Shown one piece after another: positions 25,204 to 33,130 of a DNA stretch of 47,329 bases. The translations under genes and the position numbers were made by a program. This stretch comes from an uncultured Spirochaetaceae bacterium (GTDB taxonomy: Bacteria > Spirochaetota > Spirochaetia > Treponematales > Treponemataceae): NCBI GenBank assembly GCA_902802305.1, contig CADCLG010000031.1, forward strand, positions 1 to 47,329, in the 5' to 3' direction. A model generated the notes under the pieces. It saw only the letters and a program-made list of their open reading frames with translations. It made no database searches and was not told the origin of the DNA. Within the stretch, counting starts at the first letter, position 1. Every line of letters starts with the position of its first letter.

Positions 25204-26179
25204 AAGTCGTGAAAAATTAGCTTTTCTTACAGCCCTTACTCTTCTTTTTTCTTATATCGAAATGATTTTACCGCGTTTTCTCCCTTTTTTCAGGCTGGGA
25301 CTTGCAAATGTCGTAATTCTTCTTTCTCTTGAATTGGATTTTACGGCTTTTATTCTTCTTGCTGTCTTAAAGTCAGTTTCTTCTTCCTTAATGGGGGGAA
25401 CTCTTTTTTCACCTTTTTTTCTAATTTCATTTTTTCAGTCAATTTTGAGTGCCCTGGCAATGCGTACTGCTTACAAGTTGTTTTCAAAAAAAATAATCTC
25501 TCTTTATGGTTTGTCTGTTTTAGGAGCTGCTGTGAGTGCTCTTGTTCAGATTTTTCTTTCAAGTATTTATCTGGGGCAGGGGACTTTTGCTTTATTGGGT
25601 CCAATGCTGATTTTTAATGTTGTCAGCGGTCTTTTTGTGGCTTTTGTAGCACAGTCTCAAAAAGTGACTGATTATATAGAAAAAATGTATGATGTAGGGG
25701 GGAGGACTCTTGCTGAAAGTGAAAATGAGTCAGAGAATAAAAAACAGATGCTACAGAAAAAGCCGTTGCAGATAATATTTCTTTTTTTTCTAATAGGTTT
25801 TTCTGCTTCCTTATTTTTTATTAAAAGCATTGCTGTCCTTTCTGTGGCTTTTGTAGCTGGATTTATTCTCCAAAAAATCTGCGGGCGAAAAATCTTTATA
25901 CTTCCTCATATTTCTTTGTGGATTTTTATTTTTATTGCGGCAATTTTTCTTCCCAATGGTCAGGTGCTTTTCAAAATATGGAGGATTTCTATAACCCGTG
26001 GTGCAATGCTGCTGGCCTTGAGAAAAGCTCTAACTTTATCGGCAGTCAGTGCTTTGAGCCAGTGTGCAGTCTGTGTTAAGCCTTCCCAAAAGAGTATTTT
26101 TGCCTTGATTTTACAATATTACGGCCTTATGAGTGATTCTTTCAGGAAATCATTTGCTCATAAATCTGCTTTATTATAG
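25187..26179 (+). CDS. Gx transporter family protein (heptaprenyl diphosphate synthase component I-like), 330 aa
   Basis: Residues 8-160 carry the PF07456 signature: FSYIEMILPRFLPFFRLGLANVVILLSLE and SSLMGGTLFSPFFLISFFQS. About nine helices are present overall. Despite the old name, the family looks like a small-molecule transporter component. The C-terminal 130 residues are a further hydrophobic domain ending in a cytoplasmic tail. The start at 25187 is supported by GGGGG six bases upstream; the longer frame lacks this. It overlaps the NusG-II gene and converges with the acyltransferase gene, whose stop lies inside its last 22 bases. Substrate unknown; quinone or flavin precursor supply is one possibility. 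Confidence 0.8.
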   Translation: MPFLNKSREKLAFLTALTLLFSYIEMILPRFLPFFRLGLANVVILLSLELDFTAFILLAVLKSVSSSLMGGTLFSPFFLISFFQSILSALAMRTAYKLFSKKIISLYGLSVLGAAVSALVQIFLSSIYLGQGTFALLGPMLIFNVVSGLFVAFVAQSQKVTDYIEKMYDVGGRTLAESENESENKKQMLQKKPLQIIFLFFLIGFSASLFFIKSIAVLSVAFVAGFILQKICGRKIFILPHISLWIFIFIAAIFLPNGQVLFKIWRISITRGAMLLALRKALTLSAVSALSQCAVCVKPSQKSIFALILQYYGLMSDSFRKSFAHKSALL

Positions 26180-27399
26180 AAATTATACAATTCTTCTGTT
26201 GCCAAAGCCATTTTTGTGACCGAAAAATCACTTCCTTCAGGGTAAACGTAAAGAGTGTCATTGATTGTATTCAAATCAACGCAATCACCTTTTTTACCAA
26301 GATAATCATATTCAATATGAACGGAATATTGGGATTTTGCATCTATTTTTACGCAATAGGGCTTCTTGTCGCACTGGCAGGTTCCGCTAAGAGTAAAACC
26401 TGTCATATCGTGGGTAAGGGTAGATTTACCTATGTCGATATAACGTTTTGCATTTGGAAGCGCGTCTGTCTGGGCTGTAAGTGTTATTCCGTAAGTTCCT
26501 GCCTGAATCTCTTTACGTACCATTTTCCTTTCCCATTCATACCAGTCCGGAATATGGGAAAATTCTGTCGGACCGCTTTTTGCACTTAGTTCGCTTAGTT
26601 CAGACATTTCCCATTCTTTTCCGCAGGCATTGCAGCGCAGTGTAGTTCCATTTGAAGACATTTTGTATTCAGTCATACAGGATGGGCATTTATATAGAAT
26701 TTTATGCAAGCCTTTTGCCCTTTCAGAATAAGTGATTTTAATTCCTTTTTCTTTTTGCCAGGTGTAATCATCATAAATAAATTCTTTTTCAATTGTATTC
26801 ATGATGTCTTTGTAATCTGTTTTAGCAAGCTGATCTGCGGTAAAAATACATTTCATTGTGGCTTCGGTTCCTTTTACCTTGTGATCAGGAAGATTCCAGA
26901 AGGGAGAATTTACGTGATGGCCGTGACAGATTAGAGTGACTACCGGTACCTTAAGAATTTTTGCAAGTTTACCGAGAGATTCCGGCAGAACTGCATTTGT
27001 TCCACAGAGGGAATAGCGGGCTTCCGGGTAGATTGCGGCAATGTTTCCCCGGTCAGTAACTCGTTTAAGCTGGCGGACAAGGGAAACGTCATTTGTAAAT
27101 TTTCGCTTGCAGATACAGCCGATAAGTCTCAGCAGCCATTCGCGTTTCCAGAAGCCGTCAATTGCAACTACATAATTTGCACGATGAGGAAAGATTGCTT
27201 TTGTTGCAACTTTAAAATCCATAAAAGCGTTGTGATTGCAGAGTAAAAGATATGGAGGTTTTATTCCTTCCATGTTGATTTTTGTAAGTTTATTTTTGTG
27301 AGAAAGAACTTCCGGAAAAGAGAGCAGCCAGATTAATGGAAGCAGGTGCTGCCTCATCGGTGGTTTTTTCATATCAAAACGTGGTGTATTGTCAAGCAT
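26158..27399 (-). CDS. PlsC-like acyltransferase with zinc-ribbon insert, 413 aa
   Basis: The first 200 residues are a 1-acylglycerol-3-phosphate acyltransferase-type domain: catalytic NHNAFMD (HX4D) and the downstream block AAIYPEARYS, where most PlsC proteins have EGTRS. Then come CPSCMTEY and RCNACGKEW, a four-Cys zinc ribbon, and a C-terminal beta-rich domain of about 130 residues with three more Cys (GTCQCDKKPYC). No membrane anchor is evident. The start at 27399 has AAAGGA seven bases upstream; a longer TTG frame has nothing. It probably transfers an acyl chain to a lipid or glycan acceptor, and the ribbon may bind a partner. It overlaps the convergent Gx gene by 22 bases. Confidence 0.78.
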   Translation of the reverse strand: MLDNTPRFDMKKPPMRQHLLPLIWLLSFPEVLSHKNKLTKINMEGIKPPYLLLCNHNAFMDFKVATKAIFPHRANYVVAIDGFWKREWLLRLIGCICKRKFTNDVSLVRQLKRVTDRGNIAAIYPEARYSLCGTNAVLPESLGKLAKILKVPVVTLICHGHHVNSPFWNLPDHKVKGTEATMKCIFTADQLAKTDYKDIMNTIEKEFIYDDYTWQKEKGIKITYSERAKGLHKILYKCPSCMTEYKMSSNGTTLRCNACGKEWEMSELSELSAKSGPTEFSHIPDWYEWERKMVRKEIQAGTYGITLTAQTDALPNAKRYIDIGKSTLTHDMTGFTLSGTCQCDKKPYCVKIDAKSQYSVHIEYDYLGKKGDCVDLNTINDTLYVYPEGSDFSVTKMALATEELYNFYNKADL

Positions 27400-27575
27400 T
27401 GTGATTCCTTTATTGGGTAGAATTATTCTATTATATCCCTTCTGTAACAGAGAATAAAGTTTTTTTTTCGTTATATTTCGCTTTTTAAATAGTGCAATAT
27501 TTAATGTATAGTGATAAAATGAAGATGGACGTTTAGGAGATTTTTTTTGTTCATCATTGGAGGGCAAAAAATTAG

Positions 27576-27587
27576 TTAAACGTTTAA
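27576..27587 (+). promoter_or_regulatory. LacI-type palindrome before the DUF4867-isomerase operon
   Basis: TTAAACGTTTAA is a perfect 12-bp palindrome with central CG, ending 18 bases before the ATG of the DUF4867 gene and just upstream of AGGAG. A TATAGT -10 candidate lies about 65 bases upstream (27507-27512), so a bound repressor would act as a roadblock. Confidence 0.5.
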
Positions 27588-27605
27588 AATAGGAGTAAAA
27601 AAAAT

Positions 27606-28259
27606 ATGCGTATCAAATCAGTATTCAGTCACAGTTTTGAAAAGTATGGAAAGGTTCTTACAGGTTATGATGTAACAGATCTTCTTAAAAAACTGGACGA
27701 CACTACAAAAAAGCCGGACAATGCAGTAATTTATGAACCAGGCGATGCTGGATTGGAAAGTCTTCCAATTGCTAAGGAATTTAGTGACAATGCTTACGGT
27801 GGAATGCCAATTCAGATTGGTTATTGCAACGGAAACAACACAAAACTCAACTGTCTTGAATGGCACCGTGGATCAGAACTCAACATTCCTTCAAACGACA
27901 TTATTCTTCTTCTTGCATCTCTTCAGAGCGTAAAGAATGGAAAATTAAATACTTCTGCTGTAGAAGCTTTCTATGTTCCAAAGGGAACTGTTGTTCAGGT
28001 TTATGAAACAACTCTTCACTATGCACCTTGTACAGCAGTAAAAAATGGCGAAGTTTCTAAAGAAGGCTTCCGTGTAATTATCGTTCTTCCAAAGGACACA
28101 AACACAGAAAAACCAGCAATCAAAGAAATCGATTTTGAAGATAAATTACTCTGGGCCCGCAACAAGTGGCTTATTGCTCATCCAGATTCAAATGAAGCAA
28201 AACAGGGCGCTTTTGTTGGATTAACTGGAATTAATATTGATATTTCCAAGAGTAAATAG
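27606..28259 (+). CDS. DUF4867 family protein, 217 aa
   Basis: The protein matches DUF4867, a cupin-like family found next to L-fucose/L-arabinose isomerase-type genes. Visible features are IQIGYCNGNNTKLNCLEWHRGSELN with a possible metal-binding His/Glu pair, FYVPKGTVVQVYETTLHYAPC, and a basic C-terminus (LTGINIDISKSK). It is cytoplasmic. AGGAG precedes the ATG. The context suggests a step in deoxysugar or pentose catabolism, perhaps a lyase or mutarotase-like reaction, but no activity is established that I can cite. The next gene is the frameshifted isomerase, 82 bases downstream. Confidence 0.85.
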   Translation: MRIKSVFSHSFEKYGKVLTGYDVTDLLKKLDDTTKKPDNAVIYEPGDAGLESLPIAKEFSDNAYGGMPIQIGYCNGNNTKLNCLEWHRGSELNIPSNDIILLLASLQSVKNGKLNTSAVEAFYVPKGTVVQVYETTLHYAPCTAVKNGEVSKEGFRVIIVLPKDTNTEKPAIKEIDFEDKLLWARNKWLIAHPDSNEAKQGAFVGLTGINIDISKSK

Positions 28260-28341
28260 GGGGATTTCCCTCTTGACTTCTAATTTATTATTATTAGAAT
28301 TTTATAACAATTTATAAAGATTATTTTTATAGGAGCAAAAA

Positions 28342-29813
28342 ATGAATAAAAACGCACCAAAAATGAAAATTGGTATCGTAGCAGTTAGCCGCGATTGTTT
28401 CCCAGAGCCACTTTCAGTAAACAGAAGAAAAGCTCTCGTTGAAGCTTACACAAAAAAATATGGAGCAGACGATATTTACGAATGCCCAATCTGTATCGTT
28501 GAAAGCGAAATCCACATGGTACAGGCATTGGAAGATATTAAGAAGAACGGTTGTAACGCTCTTTGTGTTTATCTTGGAAACTTTGGTCCAGAGATTTCTG
28601 AAACTTTGCTTGCTAAGCACTTTGATGGTCCGAAGATGTTCTGTGCAGCTGCAGAAGAGTCTGGAAACAGCCTTATGGACGGCCGTGGAGATGCTTACTG
28701 TGGTATGCTCAACGCTTCTTACAACTTGCAGCTCCGCAACATTAAGGCTTATATCCCTGAATATCCAGTAGGTGATGCAGAAGATTGTGCTGATATGATT
28801 CACGACTTCCTGCCAGTTGCAAAGGCAGTTTATGCTTTGAATCACCTTAAGATTATTTCTTTCGGACCACGTCCACTCAACTTCCTTGCTTGTAACGCAC
28901 CTATTAAACAGCTTTACAACAAGAGAACTCAGAGCTTGACCTCTTCGAAGCATTCAACAAACATGCTGGCGACGCTCGTATTCCAGAGGTTGTTGCTGAC
29001 ATGGAAAAAGAACTTGGAAAGGGTAACAAAAAACCTGAAATCCTTGCAAAGCTTGCTCAGTATGAGCTTACTCTTCTTGACTGGGTTGAAGCTCACAAGG
29101 GCTACCGCGAGTTTGTTGCAATTGCCGGAAAATGTTGGCCAGCATTCCAGACACAGTTCGGTTTCGTACCTTGCTATGTAAACAGCCGCCTTACAGGAAA
29201 GGGTATTCCAGTTTCTTGTGAAGTTGATATTTACGGATGTCTTTCTGAATTCATTGGTACTGTTGTTTCTGATGATATCGTTACATTGCTCGACATCAAC
29301 AACTCTGTTCCAAAGGATATGTACAACTCAGAAATTAAGGGTAAGACAAATTATACTCTTCAGGATACATTCATGGGCTTCCACTGTGGAAACACATGTT
29401 CAAAGAAGCTTGCATTCTGCGAAATGAAGTATCAGAAGATTATGGCTCGTGCTCTTCCAATCGAAGTTACAAACGGAACTTTGGAAGGAGATATTGCTCC
29501 TGGTCCTATCACATTCTACCGTTTGCAGTCAACTGCTGATAATATCCTCCGCGCATACATTGCACAGGGTGAAGTTCTTCCAGTTGCTACACGCTCATTC
29601 GGATCAATTGGTGTATTCGCAATTCCAGAAATGGGCCGCTTCTACCGCCACTGGCTCATCGAAAAGGGCTTCCCACACCACGGTGCCGTTGCATTCGGCC
29701 ACTTTGGAAAGGCTCTCTTCGAAGTATTCAAATACATCGGCGTAGACGTAAGTGAGATTGGATATAACCAGCCTAAGGGAGTTAGATACCCTACTGAGAA
29801 TCCTTGGAGATAA
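28342..29813 (+). pseudogene. L-fucose/L-arabinose isomerase-like gene, frameshifted
   Basis: The first part (28342 to about 28920) reads MKIGIVAVSRDCFPEPLSV through FGPRPLNFLACNAPIKQLYN, the N-terminal half of an L-fucose isomerase-like protein. The rest continues in another frame from about 28923 (ENSELDLFEAFNKHAGDARI) to TAA at 29813, with CEVDIYGCLSEF and GFHCGNTCSKKLAFC. Joined, they give the usual length of about 490 residues. At the joint a handful of residues normally found between LYN and ENSELD are missing. A 16-base deletion would explain both the loss and the frame change. The second half has no ribosome-binding site of its own. Otherwise the gene looks well conserved, so either the lesion is recent or it is a sequencing or assembly error. 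Enzymes of this type isomerise aldoses to ketoses with Mn2+. Confidence 0.8.
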
Positions 29814-29824
29814 GACTATAGATT

Positions 29825-29880
29825 GTCGGGTCATGCCCGATAATGATACTTATGTCATTCCCCGACTTGATCGGGGAATC
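29825..29880. repeat. Pair of REP-like hairpins
   Basis: TCGGG-TCATG-CCCGA (29825-29839) and ATTCCCCGA-CTTGA-TCGGGGAAT (29857-29879) are two GC-rich hairpins related by their CCCGA/TCGGG core. They sit between the isomerase stop and its terminator and look like repetitive extragenic palindromes. Confidence 0.65.
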
Positions 29881-29883
29881 TTT

Positions 29884-29914
29884 AAAAGACTGTCGGAAAC
29901 GGCAGTCTTTTTTT
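29884..29914 (+). terminator. Rho-independent terminator of the DUF4867-isomerase operon
   Basis: AAAAGACTG (29884-29892) pairs with CAGTCTTTT across a ten-base loop, and seven or more T follow directly. Confidence 0.8.
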
Positions 29915-29972
29915 GTTCAGGAAGTCTCCATGTTATATTTTGATTTAAATGATGGAAAAGGTGTTTTATTTA

Positions 29973-30164
29973 CCGACTTAACTAGAATATTTGAACGTTT
30001 AGTCGGGGAAAAAACTGCATTTAGGGTACGTAGTAGTTGAAAATTTCCGACTAAACGAAGTTATTTTCTTGTTAAGTCGGAATTGTTACTGTTTTTTTGG
30101 GGATCAAAAGAGTTTTTTAAGTGAAAGACTCCGACTTAACAAGGATTTTTCCTAGGAAAGTCGG
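29973..30164. repeat. Three phased 34-bp inverted-repeat units
   Basis: CCGACTTAAC/GTTTAGTCGG (29973-30006), CCGACTAAAC/GTTAAGTCGG (30047-30080) and CCGACTTAAC/GGAAAGTCGG (30131-30164) each span exactly 34 bases with 14-base centres. Inner arms of neighbouring units are perfect complements of each other (29997-30006 with 30047-30056; 30071-30080 with 30131-30140). Nothing in 29915-30190 looks protein-coding. Confidence 0.75.
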
Positions 30165-30194
30165 AACTTTTCATAAAACTGAGAACTTACTCAA

Positions 30195-30998
30195 TCAGCC
30201 TGGGAATGTATAAAGTTTGTAGAAATAGAATCCAGAATCAGAATCATACTGATAGCCTAAGGTTCCATACAGATTTAATGTTTCAATTGAGAAAACTGTA
30301 CCAAAATTATAGTTACTATCAAGTTTTTCGACCTTTTTAAAAGAATTTCCTCCATCGAAAGAAATAAACAATGAATTCGGTTGTGAATAATTATAGGCAG
30401 AAATAACACCTGCTGACTCCACTACATTTAAGGAATTTGCTCCTTGCCCAAAAGGAAGCGTAAGATGTGTCCAAGTCGTATCAAAATTCTTAGTAATCCA
30501 AAAATCTGAATTCTTTTTAATAAAAAATGCTCCAGGTGTCCTCCAGTTACCACATTTTGCATTTGTGTAATAATCTACATTTTCAACAGGAGTAATTCCA
30601 GAAATAGAATTCCATGTAAGATAATCTTCCGTATAATAATTTTCCTCCGAAGTTACAACAATAGCTTTCAAAGTGCCTTGCTTCCATATTGCCGTTGCAA
30701 GCACAGAGTCAACTCTGCTTAATGAGTTTTTTAAAGCGAGTGATTTTGTCGAAGTTTTAAAATCCTCCGTCAAAAAGATTTCACCCCATGTGTCTATAAA
30801 TGCATAATAGCCACCAACCTTTCCTGCCATAAGTGAAGTAATTCTATAAGCATTATTATCAAAAAAATTAACTGATTCATTCCAGTCTTCTCCCTGCCTT
30901 GAATACACCCCATCCGTTGTCTGAACGCAACCTATCAAATTCAGAGCAAGCAGCCCACTTGCCAAAAAATTTGCGCGGTTATACTTTCTGTATACCAA
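30195..30998 (-). CDS. Putative lipoprotein with Asp-box (BNR-type) repeat, 267 aa
   Basis: The N-terminus has basic residues and a hydrophobic stretch ending in the lipobox LIGC (Cys about 24), so it is a predicted lipoprotein. The mature part is rich in aromatic beta strands. SFDGGNSF near residue 222 is an Asp-box, as found in sialidase-type beta-propellers; weaker copies (TEDYLTWNS, TKNFDTTWTH) suggest several blades. No catalytic role can be assigned. The only usable start is TTG at 30998, directly after an in-frame stop and without a ribosome-binding site. The dispersed repeat at 31016-31084 lies immediately upstream, so the original 5' end may have been cut off. Confidence 0.6.
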   Translation of the reverse strand: MVYRKYNRANFLASGLLALNLIGCVQTTDGVYSRQGEDWNESVNFFDNNAYRITSLMAGKVGGYYAFIDTWGEIFLTEDFKTSTKSLALKNSLSRVDSVLATAIWKQGTLKAIVVTSEENYYTEDYLTWNSISGITPVENVDYYTNAKCGNWRTPGAFFIKKNSDFWITKNFDTTWTHLTLPFGQGANSLNVVESAGVISAYNYSQPNSLFISFDGGNSFKKVEKLDSNYNFGTVFSIETLNLYGTLGYQYDSDSGFYFYKLYTFPG

Positions 30999-31015
30999 TT
31001 ATCTATATTTTTTTT

Positions 31016-31084
31016 GGCGGCGCCTGAGCCGTTGGAAGGGGTAGCGACCAACGAAGTGGACGCGAGGGGAAGGCTTTCCCCTTT
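31016..31084 (-). repeat. Dispersed GC-rich repeat, copy 2
   Basis: Read on the minus strand this is GGGGAAAGCCTTCCCCTCGC, then GCTACCCCTTCCA, the same framework as 7606-7690 with a diverged middle and end. It lies between the divergent lipoprotein and polymerase genes. Confidence 0.75.
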
Positions 31085-31105
31085 AAAATAATACTATAAT
31101 AACAC

Positions 31106-31134
31106 TTGCTATAATTTTAATAATAACTTATACT
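31106..31134 (+). promoter_or_regulatory. Promoter of the Y-family polymerase gene
   Basis: TTGCTA (31106-31111), 17 bases and TATACT (31129-31134) precede the ATG by 23 bases. No LexA-type box was recognised, so SOS control is not visible. Confidence 0.5.
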
Positions 31135-31157
31135 ATGTATAGTTAATATCTTAAAAT

Positions 31158-32555
31158 ATGGCGAATAAAACTTACCTTGCAATCGACTTAAAATCTTTTT
31201 ATGCCTCTGTAGAATGTAGGGAACGCTGTTTGGATCCTCTTACAACCAGGCTTGTAGTTGCAGATCCCAGTCGGACCAGTAAAACAATTTGTCTGGCAGT
31301 TACTCCGGCATTAAAGGCTTATGGGCTTTCTGGAAGGAGCCGTCTTTTTGAGGTAGAAGCCAAAGCCCGCGAGATTAAGCGTAAAACTGGTAAAGCGCTT
31401 GACTATATTACTGCTGTTCCTCGCATGGCACTCTATATAAAATATTCTGCAAGAATCTATAATATTTATTTAAAGTATTTTTCGCCTGAAGATATTCATG
31501 TTTATTCTATAGATGAAGTTTTTATTGACGCCACGGAATATCTTCCTTTTTATAAGCTGACTGCAAGGGAACTTGTATCAAAAGTAATCAACGATATTCT
31601 TGCAGAAACAGGAATTACAGCTACAGCGGGGATTGCTCCAAATCTTTATCTTTGCAAAATTGCAATGGATATTCAGGCAAAGCATTGTCCTGCTGATTGT
31701 AATGGTGTGAGAATTGCTGAACTGGATGAAATGACCTATCGCCGGGAGCTTTGGTCTCATACTCCTATTACAGATTTCTGGAGGGTAGGGCGTGGAATTG
31801 CTCACCGTCTTGAAAAGCATTTTATTTTTACTATGGGGGATATTGCACGAACTTCCCTTGAGTCACCGGCTCTTCTTTATAAGGAGTTTGGTATAGATGC
31901 TGAGATTCTGATTGACCATGCCTGGGGACGTGAAAGCGTCGGTATGAAGGAAATAAAAAATTATCATTCTGACGCAAAAAGTCTTGGCAGCGGGCAGGTT
32001 CTTCATTGTGCTTATTCCTATGATAAGGCACGCATTGTTGTCCGCGAAATGGCAGAAGCGCTTGCCCTTGATTTATTCAAAAAAAATCTTCTTGCTTCTT
32101 CAATAACCCTTCATGTCGGTTATGACATTGAAACTCTTAACTTAACTACTCCAGATTTTGACAGCGTATACAAGGGAGAAATCGTAAAGGATTTTTATGG
32201 ACGCCTGGTTCCTAAGCCTGCACACGGAACTCTTTCCTTAAACGAAAGTCAAAATGAAAGCAATTCTCCTTCACAAATTGTAAATGCCGCTATGACGATT
32301 TATAAAAATACCGTAAATCCAAAATGTCTTGTGAGACGGATAAATATAACTGCAAATAATGTGATTCCTATGAGCGAGCGACAGCCTGGACTTTTTGATG
32401 AAATGCTTGATTCCGAAAAAGAATCCAATTTACAGGCAGCCCGACTTTCAATAATCGAAAAGTTTGGAAAAAACGCGCTTTTAAAAGGCATGGATTTTGA
32501 GGAAGGAGCAACGACCCGTGATAGGAATGCACAGATAGGCGGGCATAATGCGTGA
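31158..32555 (+). CDS. Y-family DNA polymerase (DinB/UmuC type), 465 aa
   Basis: Translesion polymerase with catalytic residues intact: Asp10 in AIDLKSFYASVE and Asp119/Glu120 in YSIDEVFID. LVVADPSRTSKTICLAVTPALKAYGL is the fingers region; TAGIAPNLYLCKIAMDIQAK and the helix-hairpin-helix segment complete the core, and a little-finger domain extends to about 420. The C-terminal tail contains RQPGLFDE, which resembles a beta-clamp binding motif. It copies past damaged bases with low fidelity. The gene overlaps a small partner by eight bases, an arrangement also common in Firmicutes. There is no Shine-Dalgarno before the ATG. Confidence 0.92.
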   Translation: MANKTYLAIDLKSFYASVECRERCLDPLTTRLVVADPSRTSKTICLAVTPALKAYGLSGRSRLFEVEAKAREIKRKTGKALDYITAVPRMALYIKYSARIYNIYLKYFSPEDIHVYSIDEVFIDATEYLPFYKLTARELVSKVINDILAETGITATAGIAPNLYLCKIAMDIQAKHCPADCNGVRIAELDEMTYRRELWSHTPITDFWRVGRGIAHRLEKHFIFTMGDIARTSLESPALLYKEFGIDAEILIDHAWGRESVGMKEIKNYHSDAKSLGSGQVLHCAYSYDKARIVVREMAEALALDLFKKNLLASSITLHVGYDIETLNLTTPDFDSVYKGEIVKDFYGRLVPKPAHGTLSLNESQNESNSPSQIVNAAMTIYKNTVNPKCLVRRINITANNVIPMSERQPGLFDEMLDSEKESNLQAARLSIIEKFGKNALLKGMDFEEGATTRDRNAQIGGHNA

Positions 32556-32769
32556 GTGTATGAAAAAAAGTAAATATGATGACATTATAAATACAGTTTG
32601 GAATGAAACTTCTCTGAAAAACAGGATGCCACTAGGGCAGAGGGCAAAAATCTTCTTGCCCTTTTCAGCCCTTACAGGTTACGAAGAAGAACTTAGCAAA
32701 ACGCTGGCAGAAGAAATCGAAAGCATGAAAGAGCGGACTGGCAACATAAAGTTTCTGGAAGACATGTAA
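32548..32769 (+). CDS. Small protein of the Y-polymerase operon, 73 aa
   Basis: The segment RMPLGQRAKIFLPFSALTGYEEEL matches a short protein usually encoded right behind Y-family polymerases in Firmicutes and related to YolD-like proteins. It is acidic and helical toward the C-terminus, without membrane segments. Translation starts at 32548 inside the polymerase stop region (ATGCGTGA overlap) or at 32560 (MKKSKYDD), which has GTGAG three bases upstream. A role in handling the polymerase or the clamp is a guess from context. Confidence 0.75.
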   Translation: MRECMKKSKYDDIINTVWNETSLKNRMPLGQRAKIFLPFSALTGYEEELSKTLAEEIESMKERTGNIKFLEDM

Positions 32770-32773
32770 TCCC

Positions 32774-32815
32774 AGATATTGATACACAGATATTCACACC
32801 TAGATATTGACATGA
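32774..32815 (+). repeat. Three 14-bp tandem repeats upstream of feo
   Basis: AGATATTGA, AGATATTCA and AGATATTGA begin at 32774, 32788 and 32802, exactly 14 bases apart. The last copy contains the feo -35 box. They may bind an activator or be remnants of slippage. Confidence 0.6.
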
Positions 32816-32871
32816 TTGTTAGTTGATACTAATATTAGTAACGACTAACAAAAGTGTTAGAAAAACCTAAC
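32807..32871 (+). promoter_or_regulatory. feo promoter with three DtxR-type boxes
   Basis: TTGACA (32807-32812), 17 bases and TAATAT (32830-32835). Three 16-bp boxes of the form RTTAGT-N4-ACTAAY overlap and follow it: GTTAGTTGATACTAAT (32818-32833), ATTAGTAACGACTAAC (32834-32849) and GTTAGAAAAACCTAAC (32856-32871). The first covers the -10. Half-sites TTAG/CTAA are those of DtxR-family regulators, one of which is encoded at 36019. Repression by iron is inferred. Confidence 0.8.
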
Positions 32872-32895
32872 ATTCTCTTAGTCAGGGAGTGTAAA

Positions 32896-33105
32896 ATGCC
32901 TTTGAGTATGGCAAATCTGGGCGAACAGTTCTTAATTAAAAAAATAAGTGGAAAAGAAGAAGTACGCCGCTTTCTTGAAAATCTTGGTTTTGTATCTGGC
33001 GCACAAGTCTCATTGGTTTCAAAAATCGCGGGCAACGTAATTGTTCAAATCAAAGAAAGTCGCATAGCAATCAGTTGTGAAATGGCTCAGAAAATAATTG
33101 TGTAA
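32896..33105 (+). CDS. feoA: FeoA domain protein, first copy, 69 aa
   Basis: A short SH3-like FeoA domain: EVRRFLENLGFVSGAQVSLVSKIAGNVIVQIKESRIAISCEMAQKIIV. FeoA assists the FeoB ferrous iron transporter on the cytoplasmic side. GGGAG lies seven bases before ATG 32896, so this start is preferred over one 14 codons upstream that would overlap the third iron box. It is first in the operon feoA-feoA-feoB-Cys-rich peptide, 25 bases ahead of the second FeoA. The two copies are not close in sequence, so they may have different partners. Confidence 0.88.
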   Translation: MPLSMANLGEQFLIKKISGKEEVRRFLENLGFVSGAQVSLVSKIAGNVIVQIKESRIAISCEMAQKIIV

Positions 33106-33130
33106 TCAATTTAAAAAGAGGAGATTAAAT

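Noticed and set aside
27400..27567. N-terminal extension of the PlsC-like protein to a TTG at 27567
   Set aside because: No ribosome-binding site precedes the TTG and the added 56 residues do not look like the family; ATG 27399 has AAAGGA.
28260..28341. AT-rich hairpin TTCTAAT/ATTAGAA as a terminator between DUF4867 and the isomerase
   Set aside because: The stem is weak and AT-only, and the T-run is short. It may attenuate, but is not strong enough to call.
29843..30040. 65-codon frame across the REP hairpins
   Set aside because: It is made by the palindromic repeat and terminator; a common artefact of repeats reading SFPDLIGE.
29973..30140. Integron attC sites (ACTTAAC and GTTAAGT fit the RYYYAAC/GTTRRRY core pattern)
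   Set aside because: With the AAC-GTT orientation the pairs are only 34 bases long, too short for attC, and the longer pairs have the wrong polarity. No integrase gene is seen.
29973..30164. CRISPR array from the three regular 34-bp units
   Set aside because: The units are palindromic with variable centres rather than identical direct repeats, only three exist, and there are no cas genes.
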